The notes under the pieces are model-generated. The model saw only the letters and a program-made list of their open reading frames with translations. It made no database searches and was not told the origin of the DNA. 42,894 nucleotides of DNA from Chloroflexota bacterium (GTDB lineage: Bacteria; Chloroflexota; Ktedonobacteria; Ktedonobacterales; JADMIN01), in assembly GCA_021814145.1 (NCBI GenBank), contig JAKAIY010000012.1:1-42894 (forward strand). The letters run 5' to 3'. Below, piece by piece: positions 27,763-36,939 of the stretch (the first letter of the stretch is position 1; every line of letters starts with the position of its first letter). The translations under genes and the position numbers were made by a program.

Positions 27763-28126
27763 GACACGTCCTCCTTGACTCGGTTTGTCAGTTTCTGCCT
27801 AGCCCCTACCCGCGAGTGGGTAGAGACTAAATACTATCCTGGCACACAACCGAAGCGGATGACTAAGGCGGGCATCATCACATACATCGTAGAGACGCTC
27901 GCAAGCGCTGACCCCACCCCGCTGCCACCTTCCCAGTGATACGCCTCGCAGCGCCATTGGGTGACGCTGGTAGCGGATTTGATGTGAGAGAAGCGGACAG
28001 GGCGTGTTGGTAAGGTCTGCTCCACCTCCTCCGCCTGTAACCCTTGCGCCCGCCGTCGCGTAGTACCTTCCAATGAGCGCGCCAGCGCCAGGGCGGCGAG
28101 GGCGGCGCGACAGAAGGAGCGAGCGG

Positions 28127-28459
28127 ATGTCCTCCATGAGCCCGATGAGTCCGCAGCAGGCGGATGACCTCAAGCGCGATGTGCAGGCGACACTGGAGGC
28201 GCGGCGCGAGATTGGCCCCGCCTACGACGAGCACTTCATCCAGCAGCTGACCGAGCGCATAATGGCGCAGGCGCGGCAGGAAATGGCGCAGGCCCCGCGT
28301 CCCACGCGCAGCAAGCTCGACGCCAGCCAGCGCACCGGCATCGCGATCTGCTCGCTGATCTTCGGTATCCCGCTGGTCGCCATCACCGCGGGCAATCCCC
28401 TGACCTTTATTGGCGTCATCGCGCTGATCGCGCTCATCAACTTCTTCGCCTCGCTCTAG
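28127..28459 (+). CDS. Hypothetical membrane protein
   Basis: MSSMSPMSPQQADDLKRDVQATLEARREIGPAYDEHFIQQLTERIM... with two C-terminal TM helices. Confidence 0.6.
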   Translation: MSSMSPMSPQQADDLKRDVQATLEARREIGPAYDEHFIQQLTERIMAQARQEMAQAPRPTRSKLDASQRTGIAICSLIFGIPLVAITAGNPLTFIGVIALIALINFFASL

Positions 28460-28582
28460 CGCCGCCCGTCCGCTCTTCCCGCCCATCCAGGGAGATTGGC
28501 TGGTGGCAGGGGTCGCGCCCAGGCCGCGCCATGCCCTATACTGCATGCGTGAACTGGGGCGCGACGGCGACAGGAGGGTGGC

Positions 28583-29050
28583 ATGCGCGATGAGGACAGG
28601 ATGGCGGCGACCGGTGACGCGAAGAGGCGGAAGCGCCGCCTGTCCGGCGCGCCGCTCCTGCTGGGGGCGCTGGCGGGACTGGCGCTGTGCGGGCTGGGCT
28701 ATCTCGCGCTGACTTTCCTCGCGCCACGCCCGCCAGACGCGCAGCCCACCGTCAGCGCCATCTGCGCCGACCTCACCGCCCGGCGCTATGACAAGCTGTA
28801 CGCCCTGCTTGATCCCGCGCTTCAGGCGCAAGGAACCGAAGCGCAATTCGTCGCCAGCCAGCGCGAGCTCGACCAGCTTCAAGGCCCCGTCACCAGTTGC
28901 GCCAGTTCCAGCGTCACCGTCTCCGGCGCCAGCGCCAGCGTCTCCTACGCGCTCACCCGCGCCGGCTCGGCCCAGCCGGCCTCCGCGCAGGTCACGCTGA
29001 GCGCGGACGGCGCTTCCTGGCGCATCAGCGCCTATACCGGCGCGTTCTAG
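28583..29050 (+). CDS. Membrane-anchored secreted protein (DUF4878/NTF2-like pattern)
   Basis: TM LGALAGLALCGLGYLALTFLA then TVSAICADLTARRYDKLYALLDPALQAQGTEAQFVASQRELDQLQGPV. Confidence 0.55.
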   Translation: MRDEDRMAATGDAKRRKRRLSGAPLLLGALAGLALCGLGYLALTFLAPRPPDAQPTVSAICADLTARRYDKLYALLDPALQAQGTEAQFVASQRELDQLQGPVTSCASSSVTVSGASASVSYALTRAGSAQPASAQVTLSADGASWRISAYTGAF

Positions 29051-29901
29051 CGCCCCGCCAGCGCCGCGCCCGCCCGTGCCGCCGCCGCGCCCGCGGCCAG
29101 CGCCACGCCCGCTTCCTCCAGCCCGTAGCCACTGCCGATCAGCTCGTTCAGCCGCTGGATGAACCGCGCCAGGGGCGCGCCATCAATAATGTCGTGGTCC
29201 GCGCTCACCGTCATGCACAGGCGCTGTTCGACCGTCAGCAGCCCCTCCACAACGGCGGGCCGGTCCACAATGCCGCCGATGAGGATTTCGAGGGTATAGC
29301 CCGATGTCGGCGAGATGCCCCAGCCAGCGCCCTTGCCATACATCCCCACCGCCGTCACCATGACGGAGCCCGCGATGCGCTTCCGCAGGCGCGGGCTGCG
29401 CTCGAGGGTCCGCCAGAGCAGCGCGCGCAGCGATCGCGGCAGGTAGGGATACAGCCGCCGGCCGCGCATCTCCCAGGGTCCGCCAACGTCCGCAGCCTGC
29501 GCGGCGCGGATCTCCTGATGGATGGCCCGAAGCGGCTTGCGGTTCGCGGCGCGGATGACATAGGGCGCTGTCTGCATGCCCTGGTCTGTCTGGCGCTCGA
29601 TCTGGACGCAGACATCCACATCATCGAACAGGATGAGGCGCCGGCGGCCTATCCGGCGCGCCTGCGTCATCGGGTGCTCCGCGACCGCGCGCGCGACGCA
29701 CGTTATCAGGTAAGCTGTGAACGAGAGCCTTTCCCCCGTGCGCTCGCGGTGCGCCCGCAGCGCCTGGCGCGCTCGCGTGACATCCACCTCGGTCAGCCCG
29801 CGCATGAACTGCTTGCCGCGTGAGGCGCGCAGGGAGTCTACGATGGGGACCCGTAGCCAGGGAAATGGAATGATGTGGCGTCGTTCGCGCTTCTGCTGCA
29901 T
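29047..29901 (-). CDS. Stand-alone 2-oxoacid dehydrogenase E2-like acyltransferase domain
   Basis: MRGLTEVDVTRARQALRAHRERTGERLSFTAYLITCVARAVAEHP...; active-site-like MTVSADHDIIDGAPLARFIQRLNELI; no lipoyl domain in the ORF. Confidence 0.8.
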   Translation of the reverse strand: MQQKRERRHIIPFPWLRVPIVDSLRASRGKQFMRGLTEVDVTRARQALRAHRERTGERLSFTAYLITCVARAVAEHPMTQARRIGRRRLILFDDVDVCVQIERQTDQGMQTAPYVIRAANRKPLRAIHQEIRAAQAADVGGPWEMRGRRLYPYLPRSLRALLWRTLERSPRLRKRIAGSVMVTAVGMYGKGAGWGISPTSGYTLEILIGGIVDRPAVVEGLLTVEQRLCMTVSADHDIIDGAPLARFIQRLNELIGSGYGLEEAGVALAAGAAAARAGAALAGR

Positions 29902-30054
29902 CACATCCGCGCTCCTCTCCCGATCTGGCGGCTCGCGCGCCGTTCCTGACCCTGCAGCGTATCCAGCGCGCGTCACAGCGCGGTCAACAGACGCCAGCGG
30001 AGAGCCACGACGCCATCACATTCGCGCCTCTGTAGCATGGGACGCCACAGCGCG

Positions 30055-30747
30055 TCACGCGCGGTGGGCGGGACCGGAAGGCGGGCGATCATCGGGGCCA
30101 GGCGCGCGGGCGGAGCGGTTGGCGAGCTCCTCGGCGGCCGCGGCGCGGGCGCGGGTGATCTCAACGCGCAGGAAATCGAGCTCGCGCGCCAGCCGGGCAT
30201 CCGCCGCTGGCGCCTCCAGCAGCTCCTGCTTGGCGCTGTCCTCGCAGGGCAACAGCACAGCGATGAAGTAGGACAGCTCGATCGGATCGTTGGGAATGGC
30301 GATGTGGTTCTCGCTGTCCTCGCTGTCGGCGAGCACAATCGCGAGGTACTCGTCGAGCAGGCGCCGCGCCTTCGCGGTCAGCGCGTCCACCGGCCCGTTC
30401 CCCATCTCTTCGGGCAGGATGCGCGCCAGCCCGCGCAGATACGGCTGGTCGCGCATCGTCGTGACAATCTCGAAGCGTTGCGCGCCCACGATCAGCAGAT
30501 TGTACCGGCCATCGGGCAGACGGTAATAATCGAGGATGCGCGCCATCGTGCCCACGCGCGCCGGGATTTCGTGATGGAACGCGCTCTCCGGCAGCGCCAG
30601 CGCGATCCCGAATACCCCCTCGCCATCCAGGCAGCGCTTCGTCATCTCGCGGTAGCGCGGCTCGAAGATATGCAGCGGCTGCACCATCCCTGGAAAGAGC
30701 ACCAGGCCCAGGGGAAAAAGCGGAATCTCGACGAGCTCGTCCGCCAT
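30055..30747 (-). CDS. LON N-terminal (PUA-like) substrate-binding domain protein
   Basis: MADELVEIPLFPLGLVLFPGMVQPLHIFEPRYREMTKRCLDGEGVFGIAL; ATG at 30747; no AAA or protease domain. Confidence 0.9.
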   Translation of the reverse strand: MADELVEIPLFPLGLVLFPGMVQPLHIFEPRYREMTKRCLDGEGVFGIALALPESAFHHEIPARVGTMARILDYYRLPDGRYNLLIVGAQRFEIVTTMRDQPYLRGLARILPEEMGNGPVDALTAKARRLLDEYLAIVLADSEDSENHIAIPNDPIELSYFIAVLLPCEDSAKQELLEAPAADARLARELDFLRVEITRARAAAAEELANRSARAPGPDDRPPSGPAHRA

Positions 30748-30954
30748 GGGCCTACCCCTTGTTGTCGCGAATGGGTCACGTATCACGCGGTAGCCGTTCG
30801 CACCAATAAAATAACTGCTGGCTGGCGCGTCCGCGGCCAGCCATTCGCACAGTCCTTCAAGAGAATGTATCATGATGGTATCGCTCGCGCCAACGGTCGG
30901 GCGCATGGCGGAACGCGGTATTTTCGGCCTGGCGGCTGATGGGAGAGACAGCGC

Positions 30955-31977
30955 ATGCGGGGGGTGATCGGGAACGAGCGGGCGCAGGCGCTGCTGGAGC
31001 GCGCGCTGGCCGGCGATCAGGCGCGACACGCCTATCTCTTCACCGGGCCGGAGGGCGTGGGCAAGACCACAACGGCACTGGCGTTCGCGCGGGCGCTGCT
31101 CTGCCAGCGCCGCGCCTCGGGCCAGAGCGACGCCTGCGGCGAGTGCGCCTCCTGCCGCAAGGTGGCCAGCGGCAATCACCCTGATCTGACCATCATCGAG
31201 CCGCTTAAGGAGAACGGCAAGCAGAAGTTCTGGATCACCGTTAACCAGCTGCGCGAGGCGGAGCGATTGGCCACGCTCGCGCCCTCGGAGAGCGATCACC
31301 GGGTCTTCATCATCCCCGCGATGCGGCGCATCAAAGAGGGAACCGCGAACACCATCCTGAAGACGCTGGAGGAGCCGCCGCCCGGCGTGACGCTCATCCT
31401 GATCGCGAATGAGGCGGGCGAAGCGCTGCCCACCATCCGCTCACGCTGCCAGCCTGTCCAGTTCAATCCCATCGCGCCAGATGTCATCGCGCGGGCGCTG
31501 CGTGAACGCTGGAACGTGGAGGCCGCCGAGGCTGAGCGGCTGGCGGGCCTGGCGAACGGGCGTCTCGGCTGGGCGGTCCGCGCGCACGAGCAGCCCGACA
31601 CTGCGCGGCAGCGCGAGGAGGCGCTGGCGCGTATCGCGGCGATGGCTACCCAGGCCGTGGATGAGCGCATGCGCGTCGCGGCGACGCTCGGCGCGGACAA
31701 CGCCAGCGCCCGCGCGGCGCTCGACCTCTGGACGCTCTGGTGGCGTGACGTGACGCTGGCGGCGAATGGCGCGCGGCGGCTGCTGACTACCGGCGAGCCA
31801 CGCCGCGCCGCCGAGCGTGTCGGCCCGGCCATCGGGCCGGAGCGCGCGCGCGTCTTCCTCGAGACACTGCTAGCGGCGGAGGCGACGCTGGATGTCAACG
31901 CCAACCCGCGCCTGATGATGGAGAACCTCGCCCTCGATCTGCCCACCGCCCTCGTCGCGCGCCCACGAGGAGCCTGA
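30955..31977 (+). CDS. holB: DNA polymerase III subunit delta'
   Basis: GNERAQALLERALAGDQARHAYLFTGPEGVGKTTTALAFARALLC...CGECASCRKVASGNHPDLTII. Confidence 0.92.
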   Translation: MRGVIGNERAQALLERALAGDQARHAYLFTGPEGVGKTTTALAFARALLCQRRASGQSDACGECASCRKVASGNHPDLTIIEPLKENGKQKFWITVNQLREAERLATLAPSESDHRVFIIPAMRRIKEGTANTILKTLEEPPPGVTLILIANEAGEALPTIRSRCQPVQFNPIAPDVIARALRERWNVEAAEAERLAGLANGRLGWAVRAHEQPDTARQREEALARIAAMATQAVDERMRVAATLGADNASARAALDLWTLWWRDVTLAANGARRLLTTGEPRRAAERVGPAIGPERARVFLETLLAAEATLDVNANPRLMMENLALDLPTALVARPRGA

Positions 31978-31987
31978 CGCGCGCGGC

Positions 31988-32392
31988 TCAGCGCGTTTCC
32001 GCCCGCCGCAGGGAAAGCGGGGCCAGGACGAGCAGCGCCAGCGCGACGAGGATGGACACGTTGATCACGATCATCAGCGCGCCCTGCGCCGCAAACTCGC
32101 CAACGATATCTACCAGCGCCAGCGCGACGATCAGCCTCACCGCCCACGGTTTCCGCCGCGCGAGCGCCCAGCCGCCCAGCGCGAAGAGAACCGCGCTCAC
32201 GGCGCCCACCACCATGAACAGGCGGTAGTCCAGCGCCACACGAGCGCGAATACCGCCGATATCAAACAGGAACGCGACGGTGACGGCGACGTGCTGGACC
32301 ACTTTCTCGCCGGCGAGCAGCAGCGTGACCACGCGCAGCCACCGGGCGCCGCTTCGCGGGGTAGCGGGCGTTGATGGGGCGTCAGGCGTCAT
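31988..32392 (-). CDS. Hypothetical four-TM protein
   Basis: 134 aa with four hydrophobic helices. Confidence 0.55.
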   Translation of the reverse strand: MTPDAPSTPATPRSGARWLRVVTLLLAGEKVVQHVAVTVAFLFDIGGIRARVALDYRLFMVVGAVSAVLFALGGWALARRKPWAVRLIVALALVDIVGEFAAQGALMIVINVSILVALALLVLAPLSLRRAETR

Positions 32393-32508
32393 GTTCTCCC
32401 CTTATCATCCGGTTTCCCCCGACAGCGCCGCCTCCCGCGCCCGGCCACGCGCTGTCCGGGCAGAGAGCGTGGGAAGCGAGCCAGTCAGGTCAGGCGAATC
32501 AGTCGCCG

Positions 32509-32751
32509 CTATTCCGGCTTGCGGATAGAGAAGGTCAGCTCGCCCCGCTCTTCCGTGGAATCTAGCAGCGTCGCGCCGGTCTTCTCACACCACGCCGGGA
32601 TGTCGCGCTTCGCGCCCGCGTCTGTCACCTTGATAGCGACGACCTGCCCTGGCCCGATCTCTTTCATGATACGGGCGAGGGTGATGATGGGCATAGGGCG
32701 CATCTGCCCCCTGGCGTCTATGGCTCGGTCAACGTGAATGGTGGAAGCCAT
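32509..32751 (-). CDS. TusA-family sulfurtransferase-like protein, catalytic Cys replaced by Arg
   Basis: MASTIHVDRAIDARGQMRPMPIITLARIMKEIGPGQVVAIKVTDAGAKRDIPAWCEKTGATLLDSTEERGELTFSIRK; RPMP where CPxP is expected. Confidence 0.82.
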   Translation of the reverse strand: MASTIHVDRAIDARGQMRPMPIITLARIMKEIGPGQVVAIKVTDAGAKRDIPAWCEKTGATLLDSTEERGELTFSIRKPE

Positions 32752-32908
32752 GAGCTTATCCCTTCTCGCGCGCGAGCGCGCCCACAGAGCCGCCGTGGCG
32801 CTCTCCGACATCAGGCAATCAATCAGCCTGGCGCCGCGTTCGCGTCACAAAGCGTGGCCCGCGCGCCACAACCACGTCACAGGCCCATTCGCCGCTTCCT
32901 GGCAAGCG

Positions 32909-32937
32909 TTGACACGCCCATGCCCACACCATATACT
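32909..32937 (+). promoter_or_regulatory. Sigma70-type promoter, TTGACA-N17-TATACT
   Basis: TTGACA 32909-32914, TATACT 32932-32937; upstream of the CDS at 33034. Confidence 0.65.
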
Positions 32938-33033
32938 GCGGGCGACTCTAGGGGCGGACTCATGGCGCGCGGCCCCGGACGGATCGAAACCAGCGCGAGA
33001 ACCGGGCGCTGAAAGCTGAAGGATAGAGATTCC

Positions 33034-33753
33034 ATGAGCGGTCCAGGGGGATCATTCACCAAGCGCGACCAGCGACGCGCCACCCGGCAGGAGCAGTACC
33101 AGCAGCGCCAGCAGGAGCGCCAGCGCCAGCGCCAGCGCGAGATCCGGCGCCAGCGGCTGATACGCGGCGCCATCATCGGCGGCGTGGTCCTGATCGTCGT
33201 CATCCTGCTCATTGTCATCAGCCAGTTCGTCTTCCGCGCCGGGTCCCAGGGCGGCGCCAGTCCCAGCGGCGCGGTGGCCCTCAACGCGAAGCCCGCCACT
33301 GGCCAAGCCGTGGACGGCCTCACCTGTCTGCCAGAGCAGGGTGGCGTAATGCACATCCACCAGTATCTGGAGCTCTACATCAACGGCCAGCGTGTCAACG
33401 CCAACCCTGGCATAGGCATCGTGGACTCCGCCAACTGCCTCTATCCGCTCCATGTCCACGACAACGAAGCCAACATCATCCACAACGAGAGCAATACCGT
33501 CACCACGTTCACCCTTGGCCAGTTCTTCGACATCTGGGGCGTCAAGCTCTCCAGCTCGCAGGTTGGCCAGTATACAGTGGATAGCTCACACAAGCTGGTG
33601 GTCGAGGTGTTCGACGCCAGCGGCAGGATGGCGGTGTATACAGGCAATCCCTATAACCTGCCGCTCCAGGAGCGCCAGACCATCTACGTCCTTTATAACA
33701 GCCCCAACGTCAAGCCAGCCGCCTGGGATGGCTGGAGCAGCTTCAACGGTTGA
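33034..33753 (+). CDS. Membrane-anchored extracytoplasmic protein with His-rich conserved domain
   Basis: Q/R-rich cytoplasmic tail, TM GAIIGGVVLIVVILLIVISQFVF, then MHIHQYLELYINGQRVNANPGIGIV...CLYPLHVHDNEANIIHNES...FTLGQFFDIWGV. Confidence 0.65.
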   Translation: MSGPGGSFTKRDQRRATRQEQYQQRQQERQRQRQREIRRQRLIRGAIIGGVVLIVVILLIVISQFVFRAGSQGGASPSGAVALNAKPATGQAVDGLTCLPEQGGVMHIHQYLELYINGQRVNANPGIGIVDSANCLYPLHVHDNEANIIHNESNTVTTFTLGQFFDIWGVKLSSSQVGQYTVDSSHKLVVEVFDASGRMAVYTGNPYNLPLQERQTIYVLYNSPNVKPAAWDGWSSFNG

Positions 33754-33863
33754 TAGCTCCAGAATAGCGCGAGGCCGCCGGATGAGGATTCTCCCCTCCG
33801 GCGGCCTGTCTTTTGATGAGGAATGAGGACGCGCGCGCGCCATGTCTCGCGGCGCCAGGTCAC

Positions 33864-34226
33864 TCAGTCAGCGCTGGGGCCGCGCCGGATGTGTGAGCAG
33901 GCCGGGCAGCGGGTAGTGGCCGGGTTCAGTTCCAGCTTGCCAGCGGCGATAGCGCGCCCGCAGCGGTCGCATACACCATACTGTCCAGCCGCGGCGCGCT
34001 GGAGCGCGTATTGCGTCCGCGCGAGATCATGCCGCAGCAGCGGCAGCAGCGCCGCGCGCAGCTCAGGGCTTTCCGCTCCGCGCGCCCCCGCTTCCAGCTC
34101 TGAGATCGCTAGCAGCAGCGCGACGTGCTCACGCTCCAGGCGCCGCAACGCCTGCGCCCGCGCTCCCGGCAGGCTCGCCCTGACGGACGGTCTGTGCCGC
34201 CCGGTTTGGATTGTCAGATAGGTCAT
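33864..34226 (-). CDS. TraR/DksA-type zinc-finger protein
   Basis: AAAGQYGVCDRCGRAIAAGKLELNPATTRCPACSHIRR: C4 zinc finger. Confidence 0.85.
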   Translation of the reverse strand: MTYLTIQTGRHRPSVRASLPGARAQALRRLEREHVALLLAISELEAGARGAESPELRAALLPLLRHDLARTQYALQRAAAGQYGVCDRCGRAIAAGKLELNPATTRCPACSHIRRGPSAD

Positions 34227-34640
34227 CGTGTCACCCTCTTCCGCGCGCTCAACGTCGCGCGCTCCTGGCCGTCTGTGTTGTACCCGCGCTGGCCGCCCAT
34301 CGCCCAAGGAGTCGCTCACACGGACCACCCTGAATCGTCGCGAATGACTTCGCGCATACACGCGGCAGGGAGAAGATAAGTCCTGGGATATCTGCGCATG
34401 AGCGTTTGGGGCGGGATGGATTCGAGAACACCAGCGCCCTCGCCATACAACTTTCGGGGTGAAAGCTGGCGAGGCTCCTCAGCGCCGCAAAATCAGCGCG
34501 GCGTATCGCCCTTTCTTCAACAAGACGAACGCCGCTCCGCTGGGCAACATCTGCCCCGCAAGTCCTGGACGGGCGCGTTCCAGCGGCGCGCGCCGGGCTT
34601 GTCGCGCGCCGGACTGTGGCGCGCCAAACCGGGAGCGTGT

Positions 34641-34670
34641 TTGACACACTGAAAACAGCGGGACTATACT
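34641..34670 (+). promoter_or_regulatory. Sigma70-type promoter upstream of grpE
   Basis: TTGACA 34641-34646, 18-nt spacer, TATACT 34665-34670; grpE starts 34737. Confidence 0.6.
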
Positions 34671-34736
34671 TCCCGCGATACGCTCACGAACGGCCACGCA
34701 GGCCAGCTATCAGCCATCTTTCTTGGAGTTTATGGA

Positions 34737-35300
34737 ATGGCAGAGTCCAACGACAACACGCAGCGGACACCCGGCGGAGAGGAGCCCACGCCGGAGCCGG
34801 AGGTCGAAGAGATCAGCCCAGAGGCGCGCATCGCCGAGCTGGAAGCCCAACTGGAAGCCGCCAAGGCCGAGGCCGCCCAGAACTGGGAGCGCTTCCTGCG
34901 CGAGCGCGCCGAGATGGAGAATTTCCGCAAGCGCCAGGAGCGGATGACCAGCGACCGCGTGCGCCGCGAGAAGCGCGAGTTGCTGGCGAAGCTGCTCGAG
35001 GTTGTGGATAATCTCGAGCGCGCCCTCGCCTTCCAGGATACGATGGACCGCGAGAGTCTCCAGCAGGGTATGCGCATGCTCCAGTGGCAGCTCAACGAGC
35101 TGCTCAAGGCGGAGGGGCTGACCACTGTGGCTACCGTTGGCGAGCCATTTGACCCATACGTTCACGAGGCCGTCGAGACAATCGCGTCAACGGATCATCC
35201 AGAGGGAACGGTTGTCGAAGAGATCCGGCGGGGCTACAAGCTGGGCGATGAGACCTTGCGCCCCGCCCGTGTCAAGGTCAGCTCAGGCCCCGAGGCCTGA
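34737..35300 (+). CDS. grpE: Nucleotide exchange factor GrpE
   Basis: NWERFLRERAEMENFRKRQERM...LLEVVDNLERAL...GEPFDPYVHEAV...VVEEIRRGYKLGDETLRPARVKVS. Confidence 0.95.
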   Translation: MAESNDNTQRTPGGEEPTPEPEVEEISPEARIAELEAQLEAAKAEAAQNWERFLRERAEMENFRKRQERMTSDRVRREKRELLAKLLEVVDNLERALAFQDTMDRESLQQGMRMLQWQLNELLKAEGLTTVATVGEPFDPYVHEAVETIASTDHPEGTVVEEIRRGYKLGDETLRPARVKVSSGPEA

Positions 35301-35502
35301 TGGAATGATGCCGTCCGCCGCCGGGTCGCTATAGCGGCGCCAGACGTCGCGGCGTTTCCAGGGCGCCATCAGGGGGCGTGTGGCGGATGCGCCCAACCAA
35401 AGCCCGGTCACAAGCGTACTCGAAAAGCGAGGCCCGCGAGCGCGCCTACGCGCCAGGGCAAGCGGCGACCAGCCAGAGCGTCGGAGCGAGCGATTGAGCG
35501 TC

Positions 35503-36603
35503 ATGGAGCAAAAAGACTACTACAGCGTGCTTGGGGTCAGCAAGTCCGCCAGCGCCGATGAGATCAAGAAGGCGTACCGCCAGCTCGCGCGCAAATACCA
35601 CCCGGATGTCAATCCCGGCAATAAACAGGCCGAGGCGCGCTTCAAGGCGATCAACGAGGCCTACGAGGTTCTCTCGGACCCGGACAAGCGCCGTACCTAT
35701 GACGCGAGCGGCTTGAACTGGCGCGACGCCTTCGGCGGCGGAAACGCCAGCTCCTCAGGCCGCGCGCGGTCGCCATTCGGGTCGCGCGGGCGGACAGACG
35801 CCGGGACCACTGGCGCTTCATCCCGCTCCTATGACGCCACGGACCCGACCGGATTCGCTGACTTTTTCGACGCGCTCTTCGGCAACCGGCGCGCTGGCGG
35901 CTCGCCCAGCGGCGCGGGCAGCTCGCCCAGCGGCCCCAGTTCCGCAGGCGCTTCCACCTCTCGCGGGCGCTCGACCACCGCGACTGGCGGCTCGCTCAAG
36001 GGAGAAGATGTGGAGCAGCCGGTCGAGATTACCCTGCGTGAGGCTTACTCCGGAGCCAAGCGGCTCTACACCATCAACCAGCCGGAGATCTGCCTGACCT
36101 GCTCAGGCACGGGCAAGTACAGCGGGCGCGTCTGCGCGGTCTGCGGCGGCGCTGGCATGATCGAGCGTGAGCGCCGCATCACGGTCAGCATTCCCGCCGG
36201 CGTGGACACCGGAACGCGCGTGCGCGTGGCGGGCGAGGGACAGCCCGGCTCCAATAATGGCCCGCGCGGCGACCTCTACCTCAAAGTGACCGTGCGCCCT
36301 GACCCGCAATACGAGCGGCGCGGCGACGATCTCGCGCTGGAGGCGCAAGCGCCGCTGACGACAGTTGTGCTGGGCGGCGAGCTGCCCATCACACTGATTG
36401 ATGGCAAGCGCATCACGCTCACCATCCCGCCAGAGACCCAGAATGGCCGCGTCTTCCGCGTGACAGGCAAAGGCATGCCCAAGCTCAACGGCGGAGGGTA
36501 TGGCAACCTGCTGGTGCGCGTGCTCGCCACGCTGCCTGACCGCCTGACCGACCACGAGCGCCAGCTCTTCGAAGAATTGCGCCGCGCCCGCCCCGCCAGC
36601 TAG
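35503..36603 (+). CDS. dnaJ: DnaJ-family co-chaperone with shortened zinc-finger region
   Basis: [42 protein letters not shown]-rich linker; only two CxxCxGxG units ([16 protein letters not shown]); DnaJ C-terminal domain. Confidence 0.93.
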   Translation: MEQKDYYSVLGVSKSASADEIKKAYRQLARKYHPDVNPGNKQAEARFKAINEAYEVLSDPDKRRTYDASGLNWRDAFGGGNASSSGRARSPFGSRGRTDAGTTGASSRSYDATDPTGFADFFDALFGNRRAGGSPSGAGSSPSGPSSAGASTSRGRSTTATGGSLKGEDVEQPVEITLREAYSGAKRLYTINQPEICLTCSGTGKYSGRVCAVCGGAGMIERERRITVSIPAGVDTGTRVRVAGEGQPGSNNGPRGDLYLKVTVRPDPQYERRGDDLALEAQAPLTTVVLGGELPITLIDGKRITLTIPPETQNGRVFRVTGKGMPKLNGGGYGNLLVRVLATLPDRLTDHERQLFEELRRARPAS

Positions 36604-36939
36604 TCACAGATGGGGTCAGTCGTCGCGCCCACCCGGAAGGGAATGCGGACCCGCGCCACGATCTGAGGCGACTCGCCCCCACTGCTTCACCCGCTCGCTG
36701 CCAGCGCCGCAGGACACGGTCAAGCGGTTCGTCTACCCATGACGATAGCCACCCTCCAGAAACCTCGGGCCGTGCGCCAGAGTCTCGCCGCTGCGCGCAG
36801 CCTGGCGTGGGTATTGCGCATGGATTGCCCACGACGATGAAACGCATATCTCGCCAGCAACCTCCCTTGACAAGTGGTCAGCGTGACCCAGATGTTCCGG
36901 CAACCAATTGCCACACAGCGACAAGCACGGGGGTCCTAT

